NCBI GenBank assembly: GCA_017512025.1 | Contig: JAFWHH010000009.1 | Span: 496,001-560,000 of the forward strand | Direction of reading: 5' to 3' | Source of the DNA: Clostridia bacterium | GTDB taxonomy: Bacteria; Bacillota; Clostridia; TANB77; CAG-508 | Length of the DNA: 64,000 bases | Position numbers and translations under genes: made by a program | Shown here: positions 1 through 7,133 of the stretch, one piece after another | How the letters are laid out: each line of letters begins with the position of its first letter | Numbering within the stretch: the first letter of the stretch is position 1 | The notes under the pieces: generated by a model | What the model was told of the DNA's origin: nothing | What the model saw: only the letters and a program-made list of their open reading frames with translations | Database searches by the model: none

Positions 1-1114
1 TACATGGCGCCGAACACTTAAATCCTGGGTATGTACATCTTGCTCCTTTTGAGTATGGAAGTAATAAATTGTATATTTCTTCGTTTGAATCTTTAACAGC
101 TGCTAGATACTTTTTCATTGTATCAAATGTTTGATCCATTATCTCAAGTTGTGCACATCCACATACTCTTTCTTGGCATTTTAAGATAAAGTTCTCAGCT
201 GTTCCTCTTTCATTAATTTGAATTAACATTCCTTGAGGATATAAATCAGCTAAGCTATTGATATCTTTTAACCATTCAGCTTTTAATTCGCTATTTTCTT
301 CAATAATCTTTGGAACAAAGAATTCTTTCTTTTCAGGTAATCTTATTTGGCATTGAAGAGTTCTATGTCTTTGGTTTTGAGCATATTCAGCAAATGTACC
401 AAAGTATGTTGTACAATAGTTTTCACCAAATTCTTCTTTTCTATTTTTTCTAGAATCAAATAGAGAAATCTTACGTCCTTTAACATCTGTATTAAGCTCA
501 GGTATTAATAAATCAGATACGTTATCAACAAATTGTTTTAAATATGGTTTAAGCATTTTATTAAATTCAGTATCTTCTTCATTTTTAATGAAGTCTTCAA
601 ACCAATGAGCTATGTAATTTAATTGTCTTAAGCTTACAGAATACTCCATTGTTGTAGCTGGTGTAAATACACTTATTAAATATCTAGCATTCTCTTGTGC
701 TAGCTTTTTACACTTCTTTTCATCAATATCTGGATACGCTTTTGCAATTTCTTCTTGATAAATATTTATCCATTTTTCATATAAGCTTGCTTCTCTCTCA
801 GAAGGTGTCATTTTTGTATATCTAGCTGATTTTTCTGATGTAGTATACATCTTTTCATTATTTAAAATCATAGCTAATATCTTAGGAATTCCCTCTAAAG
901 CTAAGTTGTATGTTGTATGATCAAATACACTATGATGTCCTGATCCAAGTGTCATATTTGCTCTCTTAACAGTTTTTTCTTCTGGCTCTGAAAATAATGT
1001 TTCAATATCTCCTGGCATATAGCATATTCCAGCTGATTTACCACCAAAATTAATAGCCTCTTCTTTGCTTAATTTAAATTGAGGTTTACTAGATCCAAGT
1101 ATTGTAATATTCAT
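1..1114 (-). CDS. ThyX-like (FAD-dependent thymidylate synthase family) protein, 3' end cut by window edge
   Basis: ThyX enzymes make dTMP from dUMP using FAD and methylenetetrahydrofolate. About 371 residues are visible. The N-terminal half carries GHHSVFDH (about 59-66) and SEKSARYTKM (93-102), which look like the HgS..EH and NE.SxRY parts of the ThyX signature, but the RHR that normally precedes the latter is replaced by LNNEKM. A second half has QRHRTLQCQIRLP (about 248-260), where RHR is kept but the Ser/Asn/Ser residues are not. This suggests a tandem, diverged ThyX. The visible end is Cys-rich (RCTYPGFKCSAPC). The start at 1114 follows AGAAGGTAG. Catalytic activity is uncertain. Confidence 0.7.
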   Translation of the reverse strand, partial: MNITILGSSKPQFKLSKEEAINFGGKSAGICYMPGDIETLFSEPEEKTVKRANMTLGSGHHSVFDHTTYNLALEGIPKILAMILNNEKMYTTSEKSARYTKMTPSEREASLYEKWINIYQEEIAKAYPDIDEKKCKKLAQENARYLISVFTPATTMEYSVSLRQLNYIAHWFEDFIKNEEDTEFNKMLKPYLKQFVDNVSDLLIPELNTDVKGRKISLFDSRKNRKEEFGENYCTTYFGTFAEYAQNQRHRTLQCQIRLPEKKEFFVPKIIEENSELKAEWLKDINSLADLYPQGMLIQINERGTAENFILKCQERVCGCAQLEIMDQTFDTMKKYLAAVKDSNEEIYNLLLPYSKGARCTYPGFKCSAPC

Positions 1115-1167
1115 AAATTCTACCTTCTTTCTATTTGATTTCCTTTTGCAATATTATCACATGAAAA

Positions 1168-1210
1168 TCAAAAAATCTACAATTACTTTACATAGTAAAT
1201 GCAGATTTTA
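1168..1210 (-). terminator. Rho-independent terminator after the TVP38-like gene
   Basis: On the minus strand AAAATCTGCA (1200-1209) pairs with TGTAGATTTT (1172-1181), with one G-T wobble, followed by a T-rich tract. Confidence 0.6.
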
Positions 1211-1213
1211 AAT

Positions 1214-1924
1214 TTATTTTATAGACTTAATTGCTTCGCTTGCAACCTTATTTCTATCAAATTTATTAACAATAAATATAAAAATAAGTGTTAATAAAAA
1301 TGTAGCAATATAGATAATAATACTCATTGTAATATTTCCATTTAGAAGACTTGCCCCCATTAGAGTTGATGTAATTACTGATGGAAATCTTGCAAATGTT
1401 GATATAAGGATAAATCTAACTGGTTTAATTGGTAGAAGTCCTCCAATATAAACAAGTAAATCTTTTGGAGTTCCTGGAATAATAAATAAAATAGTCATTA
1501 TTATTTCAATGTTTTTAGGATCTTTGAAAAATTTACTATTTTCTATTTTATCAATCTTTTCTTTACTAAAGAATTCCTCAACATAAGCACGTCCATATTT
1601 TCTAACTAACAAAAATACTATAGTAGTTGTTAAACAAACAGTAGCCATTATAAATATTGTTCCACCAATTGTTCCATAACACATACCTGCAAGTATCTCT
1701 AAAGGCTCTCCCGGAAGTACTACTAATAATATTTGTGCAATCTCTAAAGCAAATAAAATCCAGAATTTACCTGCTCCCATACCATCCAATTTATTCTTAA
1801 ATTCTATTCTTCCTTCGTTAGTTAAAAGTCCCTTCATTACTGGCAATAAGTATATAATTAGTCCTACAAATAACGTAATTGTTATTATATTTAATAGTAT
1901 TTTTAATATCTTCTTTTTGTTCAT
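1214..1924 (-). CDS. TVP38/TMEM64 (DedA-superfamily) integral membrane protein
   Basis: 236-aa polytopic membrane protein of the SNARE-associated/VTT family, whose members are implicated in lipid scrambling or transport. An N-terminal basic stretch is followed by a membrane segment (about 9-30). The family signature PGEPLEILAGMCYG lies at 71-84, followed by further hydrophobic segments and the conserved GTPKDLLVYIGG loop. The start follows AAAAGGG. A TATAAT -10 box lies upstream (around 1960) without a clear -35. Likely a single-gene unit, with hairpins on both sides. The specific substrate cannot be read from sequence. Confidence 0.85.
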   Translation of the reverse strand: MNKKKILKILLNIITITLFVGLIIYLLPVMKGLLTNEGRIEFKNKLDGMGAGKFWILFALEIAQILLVVLPGEPLEILAGMCYGTIGGTIFIMATVCLTTTIVFLLVRKYGRAYVEEFFSKEKIDKIENSKFFKDPKNIEIIMTILFIIPGTPKDLLVYIGGLLPIKPVRFILISTFARFPSVITSTLMGASLLNGNITMSIIIYIATFLLTLIFIFIVNKFDRNKVASEAIKSIK

Positions 1925-1990
1925 ATTTTACCCTTTTCTTTTTGTCATATTTTGTCTAATTATACCACTAACTTATGAACAAATTGTGAA

Positions 1991-2025
1991 TAAAATAAAA
2001 AAACAAAGAGCAAAACTCTTTGTTT
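1991..2025 (-). terminator. Terminator after the CobW-family gene
   Basis: 10-bp stem AAACAAAGAG/CTCTTTGTTT (2001-2010 with 2016-2025) followed on the minus strand by a T-rich run. Confidence 0.85.
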
Positions 2026-2035
2026 CTTATCTTTA

Positions 2036-3319
2036 TTATTTTTTCATACATGCATCCAAGTCTGCAATTATTTTTTCTTTATCCATTTTTTGACCAATGA
2101 AAACAAGTTTAACAACTCTATCTCCATATTCTGGATCCCAGTCTCTTAGTACATCTGGATTTTGAGCAACTATTTGTTTTTGCTCTTCTTCACTAAATGA
2201 TGCAACCCATTGTCCTGCACAAAAAGCTTGAACTTGTTTTCCAGATTGCTCGAATACATATGAAGACTCTGGTTCATCTTCAAACCATAGAACACCTTTA
2301 CATCTAATTATGCTCTTTGGCATGTTTTGTGCAAATGTATCAAAAGCATATTTATCAAATGGAGTTCTTCTGTAGTATACAAATGTTCCAATTCCATATT
2401 CTTCTGCTTCACCTTCGTCATGGTCATGATGGTGGTGATGATGATGATGTCCATGGTGTTCATGTTCGCCATCTTCGTCATCATCGTGATCATGGTGATG
2501 ATGCTCATGTTCATCTTCATCGTCATCATCGTCGTGGTCATGGTGATGATGTTCATGCTCTTCTTCATCCTCATCATGTTCATTTTCTGTACTATTTAAT
2601 TCAGCAATCCATCCAGCTGACATTGAAGCTTCTTGAAAATTGAATGAATTTGTATCAAGTATTTTATCTACATCAACCTTACTGTAGTTTGTTTCAATTA
2701 TTTCAGCTTTTGGTTGAAGCTCTCTAATGATAGCTTTAACTTTCTTTAATTCTTCTTCTGAAAGCTCATCAACTTTGTTTAAAACTATTTTGTTACAGAA
2801 CTCAATTTGTTGAATTAATAAGTTTTCGATATCTTCTTCTTCAATATCTTCTTTAACTAAATTATCTCCACAACCAAATTCATCTCTTAATCTCATAGCA
2901 TCAACAACTGTTACTAAGTTATCTAATCTACAGATTGTTGGTAATCCGTATTGTGCAGCATCTTCAGCTAATGCTGTTATTGTTTGTGCAATTGGTAATG
3001 GTTCACAAATACCACTTGCTTCTATTAATATATAATCGAATTTTCCTGTCTTAACTAGGTCAGCAATTTGTTGCATTAAATCAACTTTTAATGTACAACA
3101 AATACATCCATTTGATAGTGGAACTAAGCTAGAGTCTTCCTCTTGAACATATCCTCCTTTAGCTATTAAATCCGCATCAATGTTTACTTCTCCAATATCA
3201 TTTACAATTACAGCAACCTTATAACCTTTTTGATTATTTAAAACATGGTTCATAAGTGTTGTCTTACCAGCACCTAAATATCCTGTAAGTAGTGTAATTG
3301 GTACAACTTTATTTGACAT
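2036..3319 (-). CDS. CobW/YciC-type GTP-dependent metallochaperone with His/Asp-rich insert
   Basis: 427-aa member of the COG0523 G3E GTPases, which deliver metals, often zinc, to client proteins. Visible motifs: Walker A GYLGAGKTTL (13-22), metal-binding GCICC (71-75), NKVD guanine-specificity motif (181-184), and a C-terminal CobW_C region. An acidic/His-rich insert spans about 248-306 and includes a run of eight His. It is longer than usual for the family and fits a metal-sponge role. Its own sigma-A promoter and terminator make it monocistronic. The metal identity is inferred from the family only, and no Zur operator was recognised. Confidence 0.88.
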   Translation of the reverse strand: MSNKVVPITLLTGYLGAGKTTLMNHVLNNQKGYKVAVIVNDIGEVNIDADLIAKGGYVQEEDSSLVPLSNGCICCTLKVDLMQQIADLVKTGKFDYILIEASGICEPLPIAQTITALAEDAAQYGLPTICRLDNLVTVVDAMRLRDEFGCGDNLVKEDIEEEDIENLLIQQIEFCNKIVLNKVDELSEEELKKVKAIIRELQPKAEIIETNYSKVDVDKILDTNSFNFQEASMSAGWIAELNSTENEHDEDEEEHEHHHHDHDDDDDEDEHEHHHHDHDDDEDGEHEHHGHHHHHHHHDHDEGEAEEYGIGTFVYYRRTPFDKYAFDTFAQNMPKSIIRCKGVLWFEDEPESSYVFEQSGKQVQAFCAGQWVASFSEEEQKQIVAQNPDVLRDWDPEYGDRVVKLVFIGQKMDKEKIIADLDACMKK

Positions 3320-3354
3320 AAAAATTACTTCCTTTCACATAAAAATCTTTGTAC

Positions 3355-3383
3355 ATTATACACGATTTTTAGGGTATTTTCAA
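3355..3383 (-). promoter_or_regulatory. Sigma-A promoter of the CobW-family gene
   Basis: Minus-strand TTGAAA (3378-3383), 17-bp spacer, TATAAT (3355-3360), about 30 bp upstream of the start codon. Confidence 0.75.
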
Positions 3384-3400
3384 GCTGTTTATGTTTTTAT

Positions 3401-4936
3401 TTAACAAGTACATTTACTCACGTGTCTTGGTATAAATAATTGCTCTCCAACTTCTAACTTATTCTCATTTTCAATTCCATTTACCTCTATTATTTCTTCT
3501 ATAGTTGTCTTAAATCTCTTTGCTATTTTCCACAATGTATCCCCTTCTTTTACAAAATAAATAATTAAGCTGTTCTGTCTTTTATTCTGCTCTATCTTAT
3601 CAATTTTCACATTATTAATTAGATTAGTTTTTATCTTCGAATTCTTATTTATAAACAAATTTAATCCAACCTTAAGCTCATATTCTCCATTCTGTACAGA
3701 TACGCATTCTATATTGTATATTTCAAAATCTGTATGAAGTTCTGTATTACTATTAATATCATCAGCTTTTACATTGTGGGCAAACTCAATACTCTGAGTC
3801 CTTTGCTCTAGCCTATTTGTAATATTCGATTCAAATAAGAAATCCACATTAATACTACCTTCAAAACTTATTGACTCACCAGATATCTTCTGAGATATAT
3901 TATTTCTTGATATTTGAGTAATATAAATTTTACTATCTTTAGCATCTGATACATTGATTTTTTCACATATTTCACAAGAGCTTTCTAATCTATTTCTGTT
4001 TTGAAACAAATTAACTTCTTCTTGATATAATGTTATTTCTTCTTCCGGACTATACAAATCCTCTATTACGTTAATTGCCCTTGTTTCATATAAATTACAA
4101 TCAACATTAAAATCTATATCAACTGAAACATTGTTGTTACTCTCGCTATCTGGTCTAATACTAATATTTCTAGCTTCGTAATTAATCACACTTAATTCTT
4201 CATTCGATACTCCTGGCATATCAATAAATCCCATCATTGGAATTATTTCCTGGTAGCTTCTAATTTGATTTTCTTCATTCATGTAAATTAAATCTATAAC
4301 ACATTCTGCTTTGGATAGAATTTTATTATAACTTACCTTCTGCTCTTTATTTCTAACTGAAATATTATAACTTAAAATATCTGCTAGATTATCCTCTAAA
4401 GACATGCGCTCCTTAGCACTACAAACTGTCTCTCCATGATTTTTTAATGTACTTATATCAATAGCCTTTCCAATTTTTTGTACATCACTATCATCAATTT
4501 GGCTAATATATTCAATTTCTCTATTCGAATAGATTATTATTTCATATTCAATACTTGCTTTTACACTTATTTTTCTACCATTAACAATCTTTGATTCAAT
4601 GTTTCTCACATTTAACAAACATGAAAAGTAAGCATTATCTAGATTTTTTTCTTTAGGCTCTATTGCTCTTGAAAAATCTAAAGTATTATGAATTGCTCTT
4701 GTACTATTTTTCTCATCATCTGCTGTATATATTGTATTTAAATGAATTCCTCCATCAATTTTTAGTTTATTATTGCTAATCTCCTTTTTGTACACATATA
4801 AATTAGCAGAAGCATCTATAATACTTAAAACATCTGGTTTAACGTCAGGAATAATGATGCTATCCTCAGCTATAAATGCACCGCTTATTCTTTCAACTTC
4901 CTGATTTAATAAGATTTTATCTGTCTTATAATCCAT
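3401..4936 (-). CDS. sipL: SipL-like spore morphogenesis protein (SPOCS/DUF3794 plus LysM)
   Basis: 511-aa protein. The N-terminal and central parts are beta-rich SPOCS/DUF3794 repeats. The last ~50 residues are a LysM domain (VKEGDTLWKIAKRF...NKLEVGEQLFIPR). In Clostridioides difficile SipL binds SpoIVA and is needed for coat assembly around the forespore. The start at 4936 is chosen over an upstream ATG at 4969 because AAGGACG sits seven bases before it. It lies downstream of veg and yabG on the same strand, an arrangement I recognise as common in Clostridia. A CATAGATTA box upstream resembles a sporulation sigma -10 but is not decisive. Confidence 0.8.
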   Translation of the reverse strand: MDYKTDKILLNQEVERISGAFIAEDSIIIPDVKPDVLSIIDASANLYVYKKEISNNKLKIDGGIHLNTIYTADDEKNSTRAIHNTLDFSRAIEPKEKNLDNAYFSCLLNVRNIESKIVNGRKISVKASIEYEIIIYSNREIEYISQIDDSDVQKIGKAIDISTLKNHGETVCSAKERMSLEDNLADILSYNISVRNKEQKVSYNKILSKAECVIDLIYMNEENQIRSYQEIIPMMGFIDMPGVSNEELSVINYEARNISIRPDSESNNNVSVDIDFNVDCNLYETRAINVIEDLYSPEEEITLYQEEVNLFQNRNRLESSCEICEKINVSDAKDSKIYITQISRNNISQKISGESISFEGSINVDFLFESNITNRLEQRTQSIEFAHNVKADDINSNTELHTDFEIYNIECVSVQNGEYELKVGLNLFINKNSKIKTNLINNVKIDKIEQNKRQNSLIIYFVKEGDTLWKIAKRFKTTIEEIIEVNGIENENKLEVGEQLFIPRHVSKCTC

Positions 4937-5030
4937 ATTATCGTCCTTTCTTAAAACTAAATTAAGCATATCTCTACACTTTTTATTACTAATCTATGAT
5001 AAATATGGAAAATAATTACATTTAGAGCAC

Positions 5031-5060
5031 AAAAAAAGAGGGCGCAATAACCCTCTTAAA
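5031..5060 (-). terminator. Terminator after veg
   Basis: Stem AAGAGGG (5036-5042) with CCCTCTT (5051-5057), with seven T on the minus strand at the 3' side. Confidence 0.85.
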
Positions 5061-5070
5061 ATTTTACATA

Positions 5071-5370
5071 TTAATCTATTTTTCTTCTTCTTCTCTTTAC
5101 TTCAACAACTTCAGGCATTAATGGTGTATAATCAGTTCCATTAAATACTTGCATTTCTATAGTTCTTGTTAAAACATCTGTGTAACTATAAGTAACATTT
5201 CTATCGTTGTCGTCATATTTTACGATAAATATATTCGGATATGTTTTTTCTATCGTTGCTTCTTTCTCAAACGATTTACTCCTTCCTAGAGAACCCTTGA
5301 CGATTATTTTTTGTCCTATATTTTCCCCTATATCAGCCTTAATACTTGTTATATCGTTTTTGCAAATCAT
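5071..5370 (-). CDS. veg: Veg family protein (DUF1021)
   Basis: 99-aa small protein matching Bacillus Veg: the ETYPSVFVI-like segment is present as KTYPNIFIVKY, followed by VTYSYTDVLTRTIE. Veg has an SH3-like beta-barrel fold and has been linked to biofilm matrix expression and spore outgrowth in B. subtilis. The C-terminus is basic (KRRRRKID) and longer than in Bacillus. It sits between yabG and sipL, keeping the yabG-veg neighbourhood known from B. subtilis. It is driven by a consensus sigma-A promoter and closed by its own terminator. RBS AGGTG. Confidence 0.9.
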   Translation of the reverse strand: MICKNDITSIKADIGENIGQKIIVKGSLGRSKSFEKEATIEKTYPNIFIVKYDDNDRNVTYSYTDVLTRTIEMQVFNGTDYTPLMPEVVEVKRRRRKID

Positions 5371-5400
5371 TTAATCACCTACTTCATTAATCTGATTAGG

Positions 5401-5429
5401 ATTATAGCATCGCCTAAAAAAATTGTCAA
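5401..5429 (-). promoter_or_regulatory. Consensus sigma-A promoter of veg
   Basis: Minus-strand TTGACA (5424-5429), 17 bp, TATAAT (5401-5406). Both hexamers are perfect, as in the well-known B. subtilis Pveg. Confidence 0.92.
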
Positions 5430-5534
5430 AATGCGTTTTTTTATGTCATAGTCTTCAAAGTATTATTTTAATAGTATTTACAGGTTTCAGAAGTGCTTAT
5501 TTTTCATTTATATTACATATATATTACAGAAATA

Positions 5535-6308
5535 TTACAAACATTTTCCAACAGCACCTATCCCTCCAACAGCTCTTCTTCCATTCCTTATAACACCTTC
5601 TAAATCCGACATAAACACTATTTTCTTTCTATCTGTTATCGAGACTTTTTCAGCTATAATTAATGGATCTAAAAAGTCAATTAGTATTCTGCCTGGAGAC
5701 GACGCAAAATTTGCACCTGCATATATAAGAGCTTCATAAAAGCTTTGGCAAGCTCCCGCAAATATAATCAAATCATTCTTATCTGGATAAATATTTCTTG
5801 CTGCTCTGACAGCTTTAATAAAATATTTTGAATTTCTGTAATTATTTATATCATTGTAATTTCGACCTTTTTTTAACATTCCATCATGGCCTGTAATAAC
5901 TAAAATATCTGGTTTTATCATCTTTAAAAGCTGCTCAACCTCATATGGTTGTTTTTGCTCCGTAACATGCCTTACAACATAATTAAGACCTCTTTTTTTG
6001 TAGTATTGCTCTGTTTTCTTGCTATAAGACTTGTCACCATCCAGATGTAAAATTTTACCATAGTTATTGCTCATGGAGTCGATGTTTCTTCTGCTATTTA
6101 TCATTTTGTTCACAAGATTTTCAGCTTTTGATACTCTTGTTTCATCAGCCAAAATTAAATCTTCTATATAACTATCAGCCTCAATTCTGACAACTATCCC
6201 CTTTAACTTGGCAATATTTTTATCAATGAATATATCTTCAATATAGAATAATATGTCGTTATTATGAGATTTTCTTGAAACAATATCTCCTTTTTTTAGT
6301 GTATTCAT
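5535..6308 (-). CDS. yabG: Sporulation-specific cysteine protease YabG
   Basis: 257-aa protein recognisable as YabG along its whole length. YabG processes spore coat and cortex proteins late in sporulation, and in C. difficile also germination proteins. Candidate catalytic residues are His141 in ITGHDG and Cys187 in FAGACQSF. The N-terminus (KGDIVSRKSHNNDILFYI) is the usual small beta domain. RBS GGAGG precedes the ATG. The upstream region carries a sigma-K type promoter, matching sigma-K control of yabG in B. subtilis. The 164-bp gap to veg holds the veg promoter and nothing else I recognise. Confidence 0.92.
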   Translation of the reverse strand: MNTLKKGDIVSRKSHNNDILFYIEDIFIDKNIAKLKGIVVRIEADSYIEDLILADETRVSKAENLVNKMINSRRNIDSMSNNYGKILHLDGDKSYSKKTEQYYKKRGLNYVVRHVTEQKQPYEVEQLLKMIKPDILVITGHDGMLKKGRNYNDINNYRNSKYFIKAVRAARNIYPDKNDLIIFAGACQSFYEALIYAGANFASSPGRILIDFLDPLIIAEKVSITDRKKIVFMSDLEGVIRNGRRAVGGIGAVGKCL

Positions 6309-6340
6309 ATATAATCCTCCAAAAAAATGTCAGATTTATA

Positions 6341-6367
6341 TATTTTATGAATTATCCATAAAAAAGT
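6341..6367 (-). promoter_or_regulatory. Probable sigma-K promoter of yabG
   Basis: Minus-strand AC (6366-6367), 16-bp spacer, CATAAAATA (6341-6349), matching the sigma-K consensus AC-N16/17-CATANNNTA. The expected transcript start is about 26 bases before the yabG ATG. Confidence 0.65.
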
Positions 6368-6374
6368 GATATAT

Positions 6375-6403
6375 TTGCAATTATGTTAATTTGATGATAT
6401 AAT
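6375..6403 (+). promoter_or_regulatory. Sigma-A promoter of the 51-aa membrane-protein gene
   Basis: TTGCAA (6375-6380), 17 bp, TATAAT (6398-6403), directly upstream of GGGAGGTG and the ATG at 6436. It is back to back with the yabG promoter. Confidence 0.75.
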
Positions 6404-6435
6404 GTTCTATATTCTCGAAAGGGAGGTGTACTAAT

Positions 6436-6591
6436 ATGTACACACGAATCATGTGGAAGTTTCTGCGGACTCTGTTTAAAGTAACAATTCTCGTAGTCTT
6501 TGTTGGCATGATTGTTATTGCGGCACAAATGGCATATGTCGGCTTGTTTAATTTTGATGATATGTGGCCATTCAATCTTATTTTTCATTGA
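6436..6591 (+). CDS. Small single-pass membrane protein (51 aa), unrecognised
   Basis: An ATG 7 bp after a strong GGGAGGTG site opens a 51-codon frame: a short basic N-terminus (MYTRIMWKFLRTLFK), one hydrophobic helix of about 20 residues (16-36) and a short polar/aromatic tail ending in H. It has a near-consensus promoter and its own terminator, so it is very likely a real gene despite its size. I do not recognise the family. It lies in a stretch clearly richer in G+C than its neighbours and is convergent with another small membrane-protein gene. It could be a small stress or toxin-like membrane peptide, but nothing proves that. Confidence 0.7.
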   Translation: MYTRIMWKFLRTLFKVTILVVFVGMIVIAAQMAYVGLFNFDDMWPFNLIFH

Positions 6592-6618
6592 ACCCGGAAT
6601 GCCGCCCGGGTTATTTTT
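6591..6618 (+). terminator. Terminator of the 51-aa membrane-protein gene
   Basis: AACCCGG (6591-6597) pairs with CCGGGTT (6606-6612), followed by ATTTTTT. The hairpin starts on the last base of the stop codon. Confidence 0.8.
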
Positions 6619-6627
6619 TGCTCTAAA

Positions 6628-6670
6628 ATTGGGAAAAGCCGCTCATGCATCTGTACGATACATAGCGGCT
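6628..6670 (-). terminator. Terminator of the 73-aa membrane-protein gene
   Basis: Minus-strand AGCCGCT (6664-6670) pairs with AGCGGCT (6637-6643), followed by TTTTCCC. Confidence 0.65.
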
Positions 6671-6685
6671 ATGTTCTTACTCTTC

Positions 6686-6907
6686 TCATGTGAAAAGAAC
6701 GATCAATCCGATGACGACGAGCACCACCACGACCGAACCCACAAGAGCGAGCAACCGGGAAAACGAACCACGATGGGGATGACCATCAAGAGATTCGTAG
6801 AAGAACTCCTGAAGGAAATCGTAAATCCATCCGTTCGCACGTCCCATGCCTCTGAAGACGAGGACCACCGGGACAACCACGATGAGGATCAAGATCACCC
6901 AGAACAT
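6686..6907 (-). CDS. Small two-helix membrane protein (73 aa), unrecognised
   Basis: The start at 6907 is chosen because GGGAGGG lies a few bases upstream. A longer frame beginning at a GTG at 7045 has no ribosome binding site and would run through the structured leader. The 73-aa product has an N-terminal hydrophobic helix (1-18), a middle loop with GRANGWIYDFLQEFFYESLDG (about 22-42) and HPHRG, and a C-terminal helix (about 54-72). G+C content is around half, unlike the AT-rich neighbours, which suggests acquisition from another background. Function unknown. Convergent with the 51-aa gene. Confidence 0.7.
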   Translation of the reverse strand: MFWVILILIVVVPVVLVFRGMGRANGWIYDFLQEFFYESLDGHPHRGSFSRLLALVGSVVVVLVVIGLIVLFT

Positions 6908-7084
6908 ATATTTCCCTCCCTTCTCATTTGAGTAATGGGGTTTACTGAGTAAGATGTATCTGACCTCGTTCCCGGCCAGTCCTACAATCTTAATAGTGAT
7001 GTTACATATTGACTCCGGCTTGTCCGCACGTCTGTCTAGCTTCACCTAACTATTTTCAGTAAACGAAGTATCCCCTTGGGGATA
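6908..7084 (-). ncRNA. Long, probably structured 5' leader of the 73-aa membrane-protein gene
   Basis: Between the promoter and the ATG at 6907 lie about 175 bases with nested pairing on the minus strand. An early hairpin TATCCCC/GGGGATA spans 7069-7084. GTTTACTGA (7056-7064) pairs with TCAGTAAAC (6940-6948). Inside that, CCGGAGTC (7011-7018) pairs with GACT-GG-CCGG (6972-6981) with a two-base bulge. The outer helix closes a domain ending about 20 bases before the ribosome binding site. I could not match it to a riboswitch class I know. The fold is by eye only. Confidence 0.45.
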
Positions 7085-7092
7085 ACAAGTTT

Positions 7093-7121
7093 ATTATACC
7101 ATTTTTTATGTAAATAGTCAA
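7093..7121 (-). promoter_or_regulatory. Sigma-A promoter for the structured leader and 73-aa gene
   Basis: Minus-strand TTGACT (7116-7121), 17 bp, TATAAT (7093-7098). Confidence 0.8.
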
Positions 7122-7133
7122 AATTATTGGTGC

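Noticed and set aside
2308..2643. Open frames on both strands across the His/Asp-rich part of the CobW gene
   Set aside because: Low-complexity GAT/CAT repeats leave all frames open; no ribosome binding sites, and the CobW frame is complete.
7043..7045. Longer 119-aa reading of the 73-aa membrane-protein gene from a GTG
   Set aside because: No ribosome binding site at the GTG, and the extension lies in the structured leader; GGGAGGG supports the inner ATG.
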